Shown: positions 1-7,352, numbered from the stretch's first letter. The stretch is 10,884 nt of DNA from JAHDBG01 sp963922685 (GCA_963922685.1 CAWUJM010000051.1:1-10884); one strand, 5' to 3'. Notes: generated by a model not told the origin, from the letters alone. A program made the numbers and translations.

Positions 1-66
1 GACGCGCCAGTTTCAGGTACTGGTGACCGTAAGGTCGTGGAGGTTCAAGTCCTCTTCTCGGCACCA
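1..66 (+). tRNA. tRNA-Leu(CAG), 5' end cut by the window
   Basis: This is the 3' part of a class II tRNA. The anticodon stem CCAGT/ACTGG (8-12 and 20-24) closes a seven-base loop TTCAGGT, which puts the anticodon CAG at 15-17 and reads CUG leucine codons. A long variable arm (around 25-39, with GACC/GGTC pairing) is typical of tRNA-Leu. The T arm is GGAGG, loop TTCAAGT, then CCTCT. The acceptor strand TCTCGGC, the discriminator A and an encoded CCA end at 66. The 5' acceptor strand and most of the D arm lie before the window, so the full gene starts about 20 bases upstream. A terminator follows directly, so this is the last gene of its transcript. Confidence 0.93.
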
Positions 67-71
67 AACAT

Positions 72-115
72 AAGCCCCAGCAGCCTCTCACCAGGCTGTT
101 ATCGGGGCTTTTTTT
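72..115 (+). terminator. Rho-independent terminator after tRNA-Leu
   Basis: AAGCCCC (72-78) pairs with GGGGCTT (104-110), and inside it CAGCCT (81-86) pairs with AGGCTG (93-98), leaving a short loop. The stem runs into a run of seven T residues (109-115). This is a strong intrinsic terminator starting six bases after the tRNA CCA end. It separates the tRNA transcript from bamC, which starts 49 bases after the last T. Confidence 0.9.
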
Positions 116-164
116 ATGCGCGATTCAGCGATCTGCAACGCCTTTCCGGGCAGGACTTCATGTT

Positions 165-1217
165 ATGCAATACCGGCACATCAGCCTCCCTGCGCTTCTG
201 ATCAGCCTAGCCACAGGTTGCAGCAGTATCAGCCCGGAACATGCGACAGATTATGCCGGAGAACGGCAGGCTGCACGTGACCTGGCTATCCCACCTGATC
301 TCACCGCCACAACCCTGTCCCCCCTGTTTACCGTCCCGGACCTGCCCGAAACAATCCCTGACCAGCCCCAGCCCGTCGTTGACCCATCCGACACCCATCA
401 GACCGTTACAACGACCGGCAAACCGCATATCCTGCTGCCTGGCACACAAGACCAGGTCTGGCAAACAGTGCTCAGCTTCTGGCAGGCACAGGACGTACAA
501 CTGACAGAAGAGAACCAGTCACTGGGTATACTGCGTACCGCCTGGATAGAAGACCGCAGCCGGATTTCTGATGATGCCGTAACGCGTACCCTGCGTTCAT
601 TTCTGGACAGGTTATACGAGTCTGACCAGCGTAATCAGTATCTGATGCGTCTGACATCCGCTGGCAATGACCGGACCCGCCTGTCTGTCACCCATTACGG
701 CACTCAGCAGAAAATCCACTACGACATAGATGGTGATATCGACAAAACAGAATGGATACCACGTGCACCTGATCCGCAGCGTGCCTACAACCTGCTGAAT
801 CAACTGGCAGGCTATTTCAATATATCGCCCAGCGCACAGCCAGCCGGGCATCACCATGACAGCCGCATGCAGCCCGGCCATGGCGAGCTGGCAATAGCTG
901 ATCCGGTCACGGAAGCCTGGCCCTTATTAGCGCATGCCCTGAGTCAGCCGGTATTCCGGATCCAGCAGCAGGATCAGGATACAGGCCGGTTTGTTGTGCA
1001 GTATCCGCTGCCACCGGCGAAAAAATCCATTCTGCCCGGGCTGACCTTCCGGATCAGTGACGAGCCGGAACCGACAGAACAATATCAGATCATACTGCAG
1101 CCAACGCAGACCGGTGCGGTCATTCAGGTACGCAATCAGCAGGATCAGATCGTGCACAATGTACACAGTACCCGGCTGTTAAGCCAGATTGCCGATTATT
1201 TCCAAGCTCCGCCTTAA
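165..1217 (+). CDS. bamC: BamC-type outer membrane assembly lipoprotein
   Basis: The product is a 350-residue lipoprotein resembling BamC (NlpB), the accessory lipoprotein of the BAM complex that inserts beta-barrel proteins into the outer membrane; E. coli BamC is of similar size. The N terminus has a short hydrophobic signal peptide ending in a lipobox, LATGC, with the lipidated Cys at 19. An extended low-complexity stretch follows (about 20-90) with the family hallmark RDLAIPPDLT at 38-47, a region that contacts BamD in E. coli. Two probable helix-grip domains lie at about 95-220 and 240-345. The ATG at 165 is preceded by a weak AGGA (152-155), nine bases away. The stop overlaps the next gene by one base. 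In many gammaproteobacteria bamC follows dapA; here a tRNA gene and terminator are upstream, so it needs its own promoter, which I could not identify. Family assignment is strong although sequence conservation in BamC is low. Confidence 0.85.
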   Translation: MQYRHISLPALLISLATGCSSISPEHATDYAGERQAARDLAIPPDLTATTLSPLFTVPDLPETIPDQPQPVVDPSDTHQTVTTTGKPHILLPGTQDQVWQTVLSFWQAQDVQLTEENQSLGILRTAWIEDRSRISDDAVTRTLRSFLDRLYESDQRNQYLMRLTSAGNDRTRLSVTHYGTQQKIHYDIDGDIDKTEWIPRAPDPQRAYNLLNQLAGYFNISPSAQPAGHHHDSRMQPGHGELAIADPVTEAWPLLAHALSQPVFRIQQQDQDTGRFVVQYPLPPAKKSILPGLTFRISDEPEPTEQYQIILQPTQTGAVIQVRNQQDQIVHNVHSTRLLSQIADYFQAPP

Positions 1218-1999
1218 TGTTCCGCTTTGCCTCACTCGGCAGCGGCAGTCGTGGCAATGCCACGCTAGTGCAGTCAGATAACACACTGCTGCTGATTGAT
1301 TGCGGCTTCCCTGCTCGTGAGCTGGAACAACGCTGCGCTACGCTGGAAACTGACCTGAACCAGCTGGATGCGATACTGGTTACCCATGAACATGGCGATC
1401 ACCGGCGTGGTGTCGGCCCGGTAGCTCGCCGCTATCAGGTACCGGTCTGGATGACCGCAGGCACTGCACAGGCAGACTTCGGACAACTGCCGGACCGCCA
1501 CCTGATCAATCCACACCTGCCTGCATTCAGCATCGGTGAGATCGCTGTGACACCAGTCGTGGTACCGCATGACGCACACGAGGCCGTGCAGTTCATTTTT
1601 ACCTGCGCTGACCAACGCCTCGGTCTGCTCACCGATCTGGGCCACATCACACCCCATATCAGGACGCAATACACCCGGCTGGACGCCCTCCTGCTGGAAG
1701 CCAACCATGACCCGCAACAGCTTGCCGGCGGCCCTTACCCTCCTGCACTTCAGGCCCGGGTCGGTGGCAACTATGGGCACCTCAGCAATGCGCAGGCTGC
1801 AGCCTTCCTCAGTAACTCAGATACAGCACAGCTACAATACCTGGTCATTGCACACCTCAGCGAAAAGAACAACGACCCGACACTGGCGCACGATACGCTC
1901 TGTATGGCGCAACAGGAACTTCAGACAAAGCTCAGCCTGTTGCAGCAGGACACACCCGGCACCTGGTACACGCTGAACGAAACAACAACACACCCCTAA
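1217..1999 (+). CDS. MBL-fold metallohydrolase, YycJ/WalJ-like
   Basis: This 260-residue protein is a single-domain metallo-beta-lactamase-fold hydrolase. The metal site motif HEHGDH is at 57-62. Other conserved blocks are SLGSGSRGNA (6-15), PHDAHEA (117-123), TDLGH (139-143), LEANHD (160-165), GHLSN (187-191) and AHLSEKNN (212-219). Together these match the YycJ/WalJ-like group, whose substrates are poorly defined; DNA or RNA phosphodiester hydrolysis has been proposed. There is no signal peptide, so it should be cytoplasmic. The ATG overlaps the bamC stop (TAATG), implying translational coupling. The pair bamC-MBL also occurs in Pseudomonas, between dapA and purC, so the linkage looks old. 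The gene ends 11 bases from the convergent vsr stop, with no terminator hairpin visible between them. The function beyond hydrolase is unknown. Confidence 0.9.
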   Translation: MFRFASLGSGSRGNATLVQSDNTLLLIDCGFPARELEQRCATLETDLNQLDAILVTHEHGDHRRGVGPVARRYQVPVWMTAGTAQADFGQLPDRHLINPHLPAFSIGEIAVTPVVVPHDAHEAVQFIFTCADQRLGLLTDLGHITPHIRTQYTRLDALLLEANHDPQQLAGGPYPPALQARVGGNYGHLSNAQAAAFLSNSDTAQLQYLVIAHLSEKNNDPTLAHDTLCMAQQELQTKLSLLQQDTPGTWYTLNETTTHP

Positions 2000-2010
2000 G
2001 TCACAAACTC

Positions 2011-2466
2011 TCATTGTTCAGCTGGCAATCCGGTTTCAGCAAAACCTGTATCTGAATGCAGGAAGGCCTCTGTCTGCGCAGCAACCCGTTCCGGCGCAGC
2101 ATATTTTCCCCGGAGAGCGCACTCCCAGATCACCAGTACCCGCCAGGCATGTTTCTGCAATGCGGCAATATTACGCTTATCTCTGCTGACATTGTCACTG
2201 AACTTAGCCAGCCAGAACTCGCGGCGTGATGCGGGTGTACTGGTGAGATGACAACCATGCCGGTGCCAGAAACAGCCGTGGACAAAAATCACCGCCTGAT
2301 ATTTCGGCAGAATAATGTCCGGTCTGCCCGGCAGATCTGTCCTGTGCAGACGATAACGGTATCCGTTTGACCAGAGCCAGCGACGAACCATCATTTCAGG
2401 CCGGGTATGCCGGCCCCGGATGCTGGACATGTTAAAGCTGCGCTGCTCAGGCGAATGGACGTCCAC
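2011..2466 (-). CDS. vsr: Very short patch repair endonuclease Vsr
   Basis: This 151-residue protein matches Vsr, the endonuclease that nicks next to T:G mismatches created when 5-methylcytosine deaminates, usually at sites of a Dcm-type methylase. The N terminus DVHSPEQRSFNM is the family's opening signature. LPGRPD (45-50) carries the catalytic Asp50. VHGCFWHRHGC (62-72) holds catalytic His63 and His68 and zinc ligands Cys65, His70 and Cys72. The final zinc Cys is Cys116 in VIWECALRG. All key residues are present and the length is normal, so the enzyme should be active. The start is GTG at 2466; no upstream in-frame ATG exists before a stop, and the ribosome site is weak. It lies on the same strand as corC but 295 bases beyond it, past an AT-rich gap. 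No cytosine methylase is seen in the window, although vsr genes often sit beside one. Confidence 0.93.
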   Translation of the reverse strand: MDVHSPEQRSFNMSSIRGRHTRPEMMVRRWLWSNGYRYRLHRTDLPGRPDIILPKYQAVIFVHGCFWHRHGCHLTSTPASRREFWLAKFSDNVSRDKRNIAALQKHAWRVLVIWECALRGKYAAPERVAAQTEAFLHSDTGFAETGLPAEQ

Positions 2467-2761
2467 TATGACAGATTCGCTACCTGATCTTCATCAATCT
2501 GTATATCGGGCGGGCAACTGAATGCTTCGAGGAACTCATCAACAGAACCTATGTTTTTAAGAAAGATGAATCGTCAGATCGCAATCATTTTGCCCTTATA
2601 TCTATGTATTTCAGAGAAGATGAATGGACGCAAACCGAAATGTTTGGGGTTCTTAAAGAAATAGCAGAAACTTCCTTGCGCTATTACTTGTTTTAATGGG
2701 AAAGACATGAGGCAGAATCAAAAGCCCATTTCTGAAAAACTATCCGATTCGCAGCAAAGTG
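2467..2761. other. AT-rich gap between vsr and corC
   Basis: This 295-base stretch has no recognisable intact gene. From 2521 to 2760 it contains 90 G+C in 240 bases (37.5%), far below neighbouring coding DNA (for example 38 of 60 at 1381-1440). It holds an open frame without a normal start (2472-2696, plus strand, listed separately). It also holds a tiny plus-strand frame, 2707-2790, of 27 codons, beginning ATG with GGGAAAG nine bases upstream of it at 2698-2704 and running into the corC 3' end. I see no inverted repeats, insertion-sequence ends or clear terminator for corC. The composition and broken frame suggest residue of horizontally acquired DNA, perhaps brought in with vsr. That is inference. 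Confidence 0.6.
2472..2696 (+). pseudogene. Possible remnant of an unknown plus-strand gene
   Basis: A plus-strand frame stays open for 74 codons after an in-frame TGA at 2469-2471 and ends with TAA at 2694-2696. It has no ATG, GTG or TTG near its beginning; the first in-frame ATG is codon 45. The conceptual product reads like a real protein tail: hydrophobic at first (residues 4-12), then a charged mix with FREDEW at 47-52 and a possible helix FGVLKEIAETSLRYYLF at 58-74. Codon and base use are AT-rich, unlike neighbours. I recognise no family. It could be the 3' end of a gene whose 5' part was lost, or chance. The frame overlaps no other gene. Confidence 0.28.
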
Positions 2762-3613
2762 TTATCCCTGTGCCTGTTCTGCCGGGCTGACGCTGAGCAG
2801 GCGTATTCTGCGGCTGTCAGCAGCGAGAATCGAAAATATCATCGGGGCGATGGCGATCTGTTCACCACGCTCCGGCAGATGGCCGAATGCATGCAGTACC
2901 AAGCCGCCAATCGTATCATAGTGTGAGCTGGTATAGTCCGTATCGAAGTAATCATTGAAGGTGGTCAGCCGGGTCTGTGCCTTAACGGTATATATCTGCT
3001 CATCCCGCTGGATAATAGATGCCCCTTCATCGCAGTCGTATTCATCAGCGATATCACCGACGATCTGTTCCAGTACGTCTTCAATGGTCACCAGTCCGGC
3101 TGCGGCACCGTACTCGTCGATGACAATCGCTATATGGTTGCGGCTGGAACGAAACTCTTTCAGCAGTACATCCAGCGGCTTGCTTTCCGGAACATATACC
3201 GCAGGTCGCAGGATATCGCGCATTTTGAAGCGTTCCGGCGTGGTGAAATAATGCAGCAGATCCTTCGCCAGCAGGGTGCCGACCACCTTGGCACGGTCTT
3301 CGCCGATCACCGGAAAACGCGAATGGGCACTGCGGGTGACGGTGGGTAATATGTCGTGCAGGCTGGCATCGCGTTTCAGCACTACCATCCGGACACGCGG
3401 GATCATGATGTCGCGCACCCGCAGATCGGAAACCTGCAGGACGCCCTCGATCATGGCGAGTGCATCTGTGTTGAACAGGGTGCGGTTTTTTGCCTGGCGC
3501 AACAGTTCAATCAGTTGCGCCTTCGTGGCGGGTTCGTTGTTATTGGCGGGTAACAGCCTTTCCAGTAAGCGGGCACTGAGTGAGCTGTTACCCGAGGGTT
3601 CGTCTGCGTTCAT
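2762..3613 (-). CDS. corC: CorC/YbeX-type CBS-domain protein (HlyC/CorC family)
   Basis: The 283-residue product matches CorC (YbeX), a cytoplasmic protein linked to magnesium and cobalt efflux in enterobacteria and, through its operon, to ribosome and RNA metabolism. The first CBS domain begins near DIMIPR (68-73) and includes SAHSRFPVI (95-103). The second begins near 133 and includes HIAIVIDEYG (160-169) and GLVTIEDVLE (173-182). The acidic GDIADEYD (186-193) leads into the C-terminal CorC_HlyC domain (about 200-275), with DTIGGLV and FGHLPERGE. There is no membrane segment, as expected for the short CorC type. I chose the ATG at 3613 because MNADEPSGNSS fits the family length; an upstream in-frame ATG at 3745 would only translate ybeY sequence out of frame. 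It overlaps the end of ybeY by 26 bases. In E. coli lnt follows; here it does not. Confidence 0.93.
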   Translation of the reverse strand: MNADEPSGNSSLSARLLERLLPANNNEPATKAQLIELLRQAKNRTLFNTDALAMIEGVLQVSDLRVRDIMIPRVRMVVLKRDASLHDILPTVTRSAHSRFPVIGEDRAKVVGTLLAKDLLHYFTTPERFKMRDILRPAVYVPESKPLDVLLKEFRSSRNHIAIVIDEYGAAAGLVTIEDVLEQIVGDIADEYDCDEGASIIQRDEQIYTVKAQTRLTTFNDYFDTDYTSSHYDTIGGLVLHAFGHLPERGEQIAIAPMIFSILAADSRRIRLLSVSPAEQAQG

Positions 3614-4067
3614 CCGGGGTCTGCTGTTCCTCTGTATAGGGGTCGGGATAACCCAGTTGGTGTAACATCTGCCGTTCCTGCGCTTCCATGATCTGCGCCT
3701 CAGCTGCAGTCTGGTGGTCGTAGCCACGCAGGTGCAGGATGCCATGGATCACCAGATGGGCCCAGTGGGCCTGCGGAGGTTTGTGTTGTGCCACGGCCTC
3801 GGCTGCGACCAATGGCGCACAGATCACCAGGTCACCCAGTTGCTCCTGTGGCAGCCCGGGTGGGGTAGTATCCGGAAAGCTCAGCACATTGGTTGGTCGG
3901 TCCTGGTCGCGATAGCGCTGGTTCAGCGCCCGGCTTTCTGCTTCATCGGTGATGCGCAGCAGCACATGGTTTGGTGTCTGGTCTCCCAGCGCAAGATGCG
4001 TCCACCGGCTCAGTTCGGATTCAGACGGAATGGGCGCAGTCTGCACATTCTGAATGGTCAGTGACAT
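3588..4067 (-). CDS. ybeY: Endoribonuclease YbeY
   Basis: The 159-residue product is YbeY, a small zinc-dependent endoribonuclease involved in 16S rRNA 3'-end maturation, late 70S quality control and RNA turnover. The zinc-binding signature HGILHLRGYDH is at 108-118, with the three ligands His108, His112 and His118. The other family block, YRDQDRPTNVLSFP, is at 52-65 and includes the conserved Arg53 position. LGDLVIC (77-83) fits the central strand. The length is normal. The start ATG at 4067 overlaps the ybeZ stop by 10 bases and the end overlaps corC by 26, so the three proteins are probably made by coupled translation. Residues after about 140 are a charged tail (QQTPDERRR) specific to this lineage. 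Confidence 0.96.
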   Translation of the reverse strand: MSLTIQNVQTAPIPSESELSRWTHLALGDQTPNHVLLRITDEAESRALNQRYRDQDRPTNVLSFPDTTPPGLPQEQLGDLVICAPLVAAEAVAQHKPPQAHWAHLVIHGILHLRGYDHQTAAEAQIMEAQERQMLHQLGYPDPYTEEQQTPDERRRTLG

Positions 4068-4966
4068 GGTGCCTGGTCGTAGGCCTGAATGATCTGTTGT
4101 ACTAGGCGGTGACGTACCACATCTCGGGCACTGAAGCGGGTGATGCTGATGCCGGAGATAGTGTTGAGCAGGCTGAGGGCCTGTTTCAGCCCGGATGGCT
4201 GGTGGGCAGGCAGGTCCGTCTGGGTCAGATCGCCGGTGATCACGGCGGTGGATCCAAAGCCCAGCCGGGTCAGAAACATCTTCATCTGGGTGCCGGTGGT
4301 ATTTTGCGCTTCGTCCAGCAGAATAAATGCTTCATTCAGGGTGCGCCCGCGCATGTAGGCCAGCGGAGCGACTTCAATCACCTGACGTTCGATCAGTTTG
4401 TGCACCCGATCCTGGCCGAGCATATCGTACAGGGCATCGTATAACGGGCGCAGGTAGGGATCAATCTTCTGGCTCAGATCACCCGGCAGAAAGCCCAGAT
4501 GTTCGCCTGCCTCAACCGCCGGACGGACCAGCAGCAGGCGTCTGACCTGATCCTGCTGCAGGGCCGCGACAGCACCAGCCACCGCCAGGTAGGTCTTACC
4601 GGTGCCCGCCGGGCCGATGCCGAAGTTCAGCGCATGTGTCCGGATGCGTTCCAGATAGGCCGCCTGCTGTACGCTGCGTGGCTGGACACGACCACGTCGG
4701 GTGGTAATGTCAGTCGTGTGCAGTTGCAGGTGGATCTGTTCCGGGCTGAGCGGGCCATCTGCTGTCCGGGCGTACAGGGCGCGCAGATGTCGGGCACCGG
4801 TCTGAATCGCGTCAGAGGTACCACTAAGCTGCAGCTGATGTCCGCGCCGCCGGATGTGGATATTGAGGTGTTGCTCCACTTGTTGCAGGGTCTGATCCAA
4901 TTGACCGCACAAATCGCGTAGCCGGGCGTTGTCTTCCGGTTCCAGATGCAGGTGCAGTGTGTCCAT
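4058..4966 (-). CDS. ybeZ: PhoH-like ATPase YbeZ
   Basis: This 302-residue protein belongs to the PhoH family of P-loop NTPases and matches YbeZ, the partner of YbeY. The Walker A motif GIGPAGTGKT is at 116-125 and the Walker B ILLDEAQN at 215-222. Between them lie LLLVRPAVEAGEHLGFLPGD (144-163) and YMRGRTLN (204-211), both hallmarks of the family. VITGDLTQTDLP further on is the sensor-type block. The first 60 or so residues form a small N-terminal domain that resembles a KH-like fold, as in other YbeZ proteins. I start it at the ATG at 4966, one base after the miaB stop; a longer in-frame start at 5029 lies inside miaB and adds sequence unlike the family. YbeZ is thought to couple ATP or GTP hydrolysis to YbeY-dependent RNA processing. 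It is a little shorter than the E. coli protein. Confidence 0.95.
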   Translation of the reverse strand: MDTLHLHLEPEDNARLRDLCGQLDQTLQQVEQHLNIHIRRRGHQLQLSGTSDAIQTGARHLRALYARTADGPLSPEQIHLQLHTTDITTRRGRVQPRSVQQAAYLERIRTHALNFGIGPAGTGKTYLAVAGAVAALQQDQVRRLLLVRPAVEAGEHLGFLPGDLSQKIDPYLRPLYDALYDMLGQDRVHKLIERQVIEVAPLAYMRGRTLNEAFILLDEAQNTTGTQMKMFLTRLGFGSTAVITGDLTQTDLPAHQPSGLKQALSLLNTISGISITRFSARDVVRHRLVQQIIQAYDQAPCH

Positions 4967-4967
4967 C

Positions 4968-6290
4968 TCAGGCGTGTAGTACACCACGCAATGAGTTGGG
5001 CATTGCCTCGGTGATCTGCACTTCGGCAAATTGTCCGATCAGTGTGTGTGGCCCGGCAAAGTTGACGACCCGGTTGTTTTCAGTGCGGCCAGCCAGTTCG
5101 TGCGGATTTTTGCGGGCCGGGCGGTCTACCAGAATACGCTGGGTCGTGCCGACCATCCGGCGGCTGATCTGTTGCGCCTGCTGGTTGATGGTGGCCTGCA
5201 GCTGTTGCAGGCGGGCCTGTTTGGTGGCGTGGGGTGTGTCATCCGGCAGGTCAGCGGCAGGTGTACCAGGGCGGGGGCTGTAGATGAAGCTGTAGGACTG
5301 GTCAAAACCAATGTCGTCAATCAGCTGCATCGTGTGCGCAAAATCGACATCTGTCTCACCCGGAAAGCCAATGATGAAGTCGGAGGACAGGCTGATGTCC
5401 GGGCGTATCTGGCGCAGTCGCCTGATCTTTTGTTTATACTCAAACGCACTGTGCCCGCGCTTCATCTGCATCAGAATACGATCTGAGCCGGACTGAACCG
5501 GCAGATGCAGGTGATCGACCAGCTCCGGCACGTCAGCATACACGTCAATCAGGGCAGTGCTGAATTCGACCGGGTGTGAGGTGGTATAACGAATCCGGTC
5601 AATGCCGTCTGTTGCTGCGACATAACGGATCAGCAAGGCCAGATCGGCACTGTCGCCATCCGCCATCTGGCCGCAATATGCATTCACATTCTGTCCGAGC
5701 AGATTGACTTCGCGCACCCCCTGTGCAGCCAGTTCTTCGACTTCAGTCAGAATATCGTCGAATGGCCGGCTGATTTCGGTGCCCCGGGTGTAGGGTACGA
5801 CGCAGAAGGTGCAATATTTCGAGCAACCTTCCATGATAGAGACATATGCCGTAGGGCCTTCGGCGCGCGGTTGTGGCAGGCTGTCGAATTTTTCGATTTC
5901 GGGAAAGCTGACGTCTATCGCAGGCTGGCCAGTGCGTGCCCGGGTCAGCAGCTGTGGCAGCCGGTGCAGGGTCTGCGGGCCGAAGATCAGATCGACATAA
6001 GGTGCGCGCTCGCGGATGGCTTCGCCTTCCTGGCTGGCAACACAGCCACCCACCCCAATAATCAGGTCTGGTTTTTTTGATTTTAGTGCCCGCCACTCAC
6101 CCAGCTGCGAGAAAACTTTTTCTTGCGCCTTTTCACGAATGGAGCAGGTATTCAGCAATAATACATCGGCTTCTGCCGGATCCTGTGTCTCGCGTAAGCC
6201 ATGCGCTGCGTGTAAGACGTCACGTATCTTGTGCGAGTCGTACACGTTCATCTGGCAGCCGTGCGTCCTGATATAAACCGTGCCACCCAT
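4968..6290 (-). CDS. miaB: tRNA-2-methylthio-N6-dimethylallyladenosine synthase MiaB
   Basis: The 440-residue product is MiaB, the radical-SAM methylthiotransferase that converts i6A37 to ms2i6A37 in tRNAs reading UNN codons. The N-terminal domain has three cysteines for the auxiliary iron-sulfur cluster: Cys12 in THGCQMN, Cys49 in NTCSIREKA and Cys83 in GGCVASQEG. The radical-SAM cluster motif CSKYCTFC is at 156-163 in MEGCSKYCTFCVVPYTRG. Further family blocks are LLGQNVNAY, HLHLPVQSGSD and DFIIGFPGET. The C-terminal TRAM domain (about 375-438) binds tRNA. All catalytic residues are present. The start ATG at 6290 is six bases after the stop of the upstream aroG-like gene. miaB followed by ybeZ-ybeY-corC is the conserved gammaproteobacterial order. 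Confidence 0.97.
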   Translation of the reverse strand: MGGTVYIRTHGCQMNVYDSHKIRDVLHAAHGLRETQDPAEADVLLLNTCSIREKAQEKVFSQLGEWRALKSKKPDLIIGVGGCVASQEGEAIRERAPYVDLIFGPQTLHRLPQLLTRARTGQPAIDVSFPEIEKFDSLPQPRAEGPTAYVSIMEGCSKYCTFCVVPYTRGTEISRPFDDILTEVEELAAQGVREVNLLGQNVNAYCGQMADGDSADLALLIRYVAATDGIDRIRYTTSHPVEFSTALIDVYADVPELVDHLHLPVQSGSDRILMQMKRGHSAFEYKQKIRRLRQIRPDISLSSDFIIGFPGETDVDFAHTMQLIDDIGFDQSYSFIYSPRPGTPAADLPDDTPHATKQARLQQLQATINQQAQQISRRMVGTTQRILVDRPARKNPHELAGRTENNRVVNFAGPHTLIGQFAEVQITEAMPNSLRGVLHA

Positions 6291-6296
6291 CAGATG

Positions 6297-7352
6297 TCAG
6301 GCACGGCGTCTGCGGCGTACGGCGTCGGCCAGTTGTTCCAGCACCGGTACACTATCTTCCCATGACAGACACGCATCCGTGATGCTCTGCCCGTAGGTGA
6401 GCGGTTGATCAGGTTGCAGACGCTGGTTCCCGGCTACCAGATGGCTTTCGATCATCACTCCGATCAGATTCCGGTTTCCGTCCGCAATCTGTTGCGCCAC
6501 ATCAGTGGCAACGATCTTCTGCCGTTCGTGTTGTTTGTGACTGTTGGCATGGCTGAAGTCAATCATCAGGTTCGGACGCAGTTGTGCCTGCTGCAGTGCA
6601 GTCATCGCACCTTCGACTGACTCGCGATCATAATTAGGTCGTTTGCCGCCACGCAGGATCACATGGGTGTCCGGGTTGCCTGTCGTGTTGAAGATTGCGG
6701 AGCGGCCCTGTTTTGTGACGGACATAAATACATGCGGGCGGGCGGCGGCTCCGATCGCATCTATTGCGATCTTCGTATTACCATCTGTACCATTTTTGAA
6801 CCCGACCGGGCAGGACAGACCGGAAGCCAGTTCACGATGTCCCTGGCTCTCGGTGGTGCGGGCACCGATGGCACCCCAACTGATTAAATCGGCCACATAT
6901 TGCGGGCTGATCAGATCCAGAAATTCGGTACCAGCCGGGAGTTGTTTGTCACTGATTTCCAGTAACAGCTGGCGTGCGCTGCCTAAGCCGGTGTTAATGT
7001 CGAAGCTTTCATCCAGATGCGGATCGTTGATCAGGCCTTTCCAGCCAACCGTGGTGCGTGGCTTTTCAAAATAGACCCGCATCACAATTTCCAGGTCTGC
7101 TGCCAGCTGGTTACGCAGCACACTCAGTTTGTCCGCATACTCATGGGCGGCAACCGGGTCATGAATGGAACAAGGGCCGATGATGACCAGCAAACGGTCA
7201 TCTGCACCACCCAGAATATGCTGGATACGACGCCGGGCCTGAGTGACCGTGTGTGCTGCCGTATCGGTCATCGGGTAGCGTTCGTGCAGGGTCTCCGGAC
7301 TATCGACTTCGGTGGTCGCTGTGATACGGAGGTCTTCAGTATTCTGGATCAT
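6297..7352 (-). CDS. aroG: 3-deoxy-7-phosphoheptulonate (DAHP) synthase, AroG-like
   Basis: The 351-residue enzyme condenses phosphoenolpyruvate and erythrose 4-phosphate in the first step of the shikimate pathway. It is a class I alpha DAHP synthase closest to E. coli AroG by recalled sequence, with GPCSIHDP, RVYFEKPRTTVGWKGLINDP, GARTTESQ, SGLSCPVGFKNGTDG and ESHLVAGNQ. The metal ligands fall at the E. coli AroG positions: Cys61, His268, Glu302 and Asp326. Asp146, Pro150 and Ser180, where changes relieve phenylalanine inhibition of AroG, are all kept, so feedback control is likely, although which amino acid inhibits cannot be read with certainty. The ATG at 7352 follows the MBL gene by 41 bases, with no attenuator hairpin or TyrR/TrpR-like operator that I could recognise. 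Its place between an RNA-related operon and miaB is not one I know from E. coli. Confidence 0.95.
   Translation of the reverse strand: MIQNTEDLRITATTEVDSPETLHERYPMTDTAAHTVTQARRRIQHILGGADDRLLVIIGPCSIHDPVAAHEYADKLSVLRNQLAADLEIVMRVYFEKPRTTVGWKGLINDPHLDESFDINTGLGSARQLLLEISDKQLPAGTEFLDLISPQYVADLISWGAIGARTTESQGHRELASGLSCPVGFKNGTDGNTKIAIDAIGAAARPHVFMSVTKQGRSAIFNTTGNPDTHVILRGGKRPNYDRESVEGAMTALQQAQLRPNLMIDFSHANSHKQHERQKIVATDVAQQIADGNRNLIGVMIESHLVAGNQRLQPDQPLTYGQSITDACLSWEDSVPVLEQLADAVRRRRRA

Noticed and set aside
1..66. tRNA 3' end considered as an integrated-element attachment site
   Set aside because: I found no second copy of the tRNA 3' sequence in the window and no integrase.
1274..1780. Long minus-strand open frame opposite the YycJ-like gene
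   Set aside because: It is antisense to a gene with clear metal-site motifs and its translation shows no family features; it is a by-product of GC-rich codon use.
3614..3745. Upstream in-frame extension of corC starting at 3745
   Set aside because: These 44 codons overlap ybeY coding sequence in another frame and have no resemblance to CorC N termini; the ATG at 3613 gives the family length.
4967..5029. Upstream in-frame extension of ybeZ starting at 5029
   Set aside because: It lies within the miaB coding end, and the added residues are unlike YbeZ; the ATG at 4966 directly follows the miaB stop.
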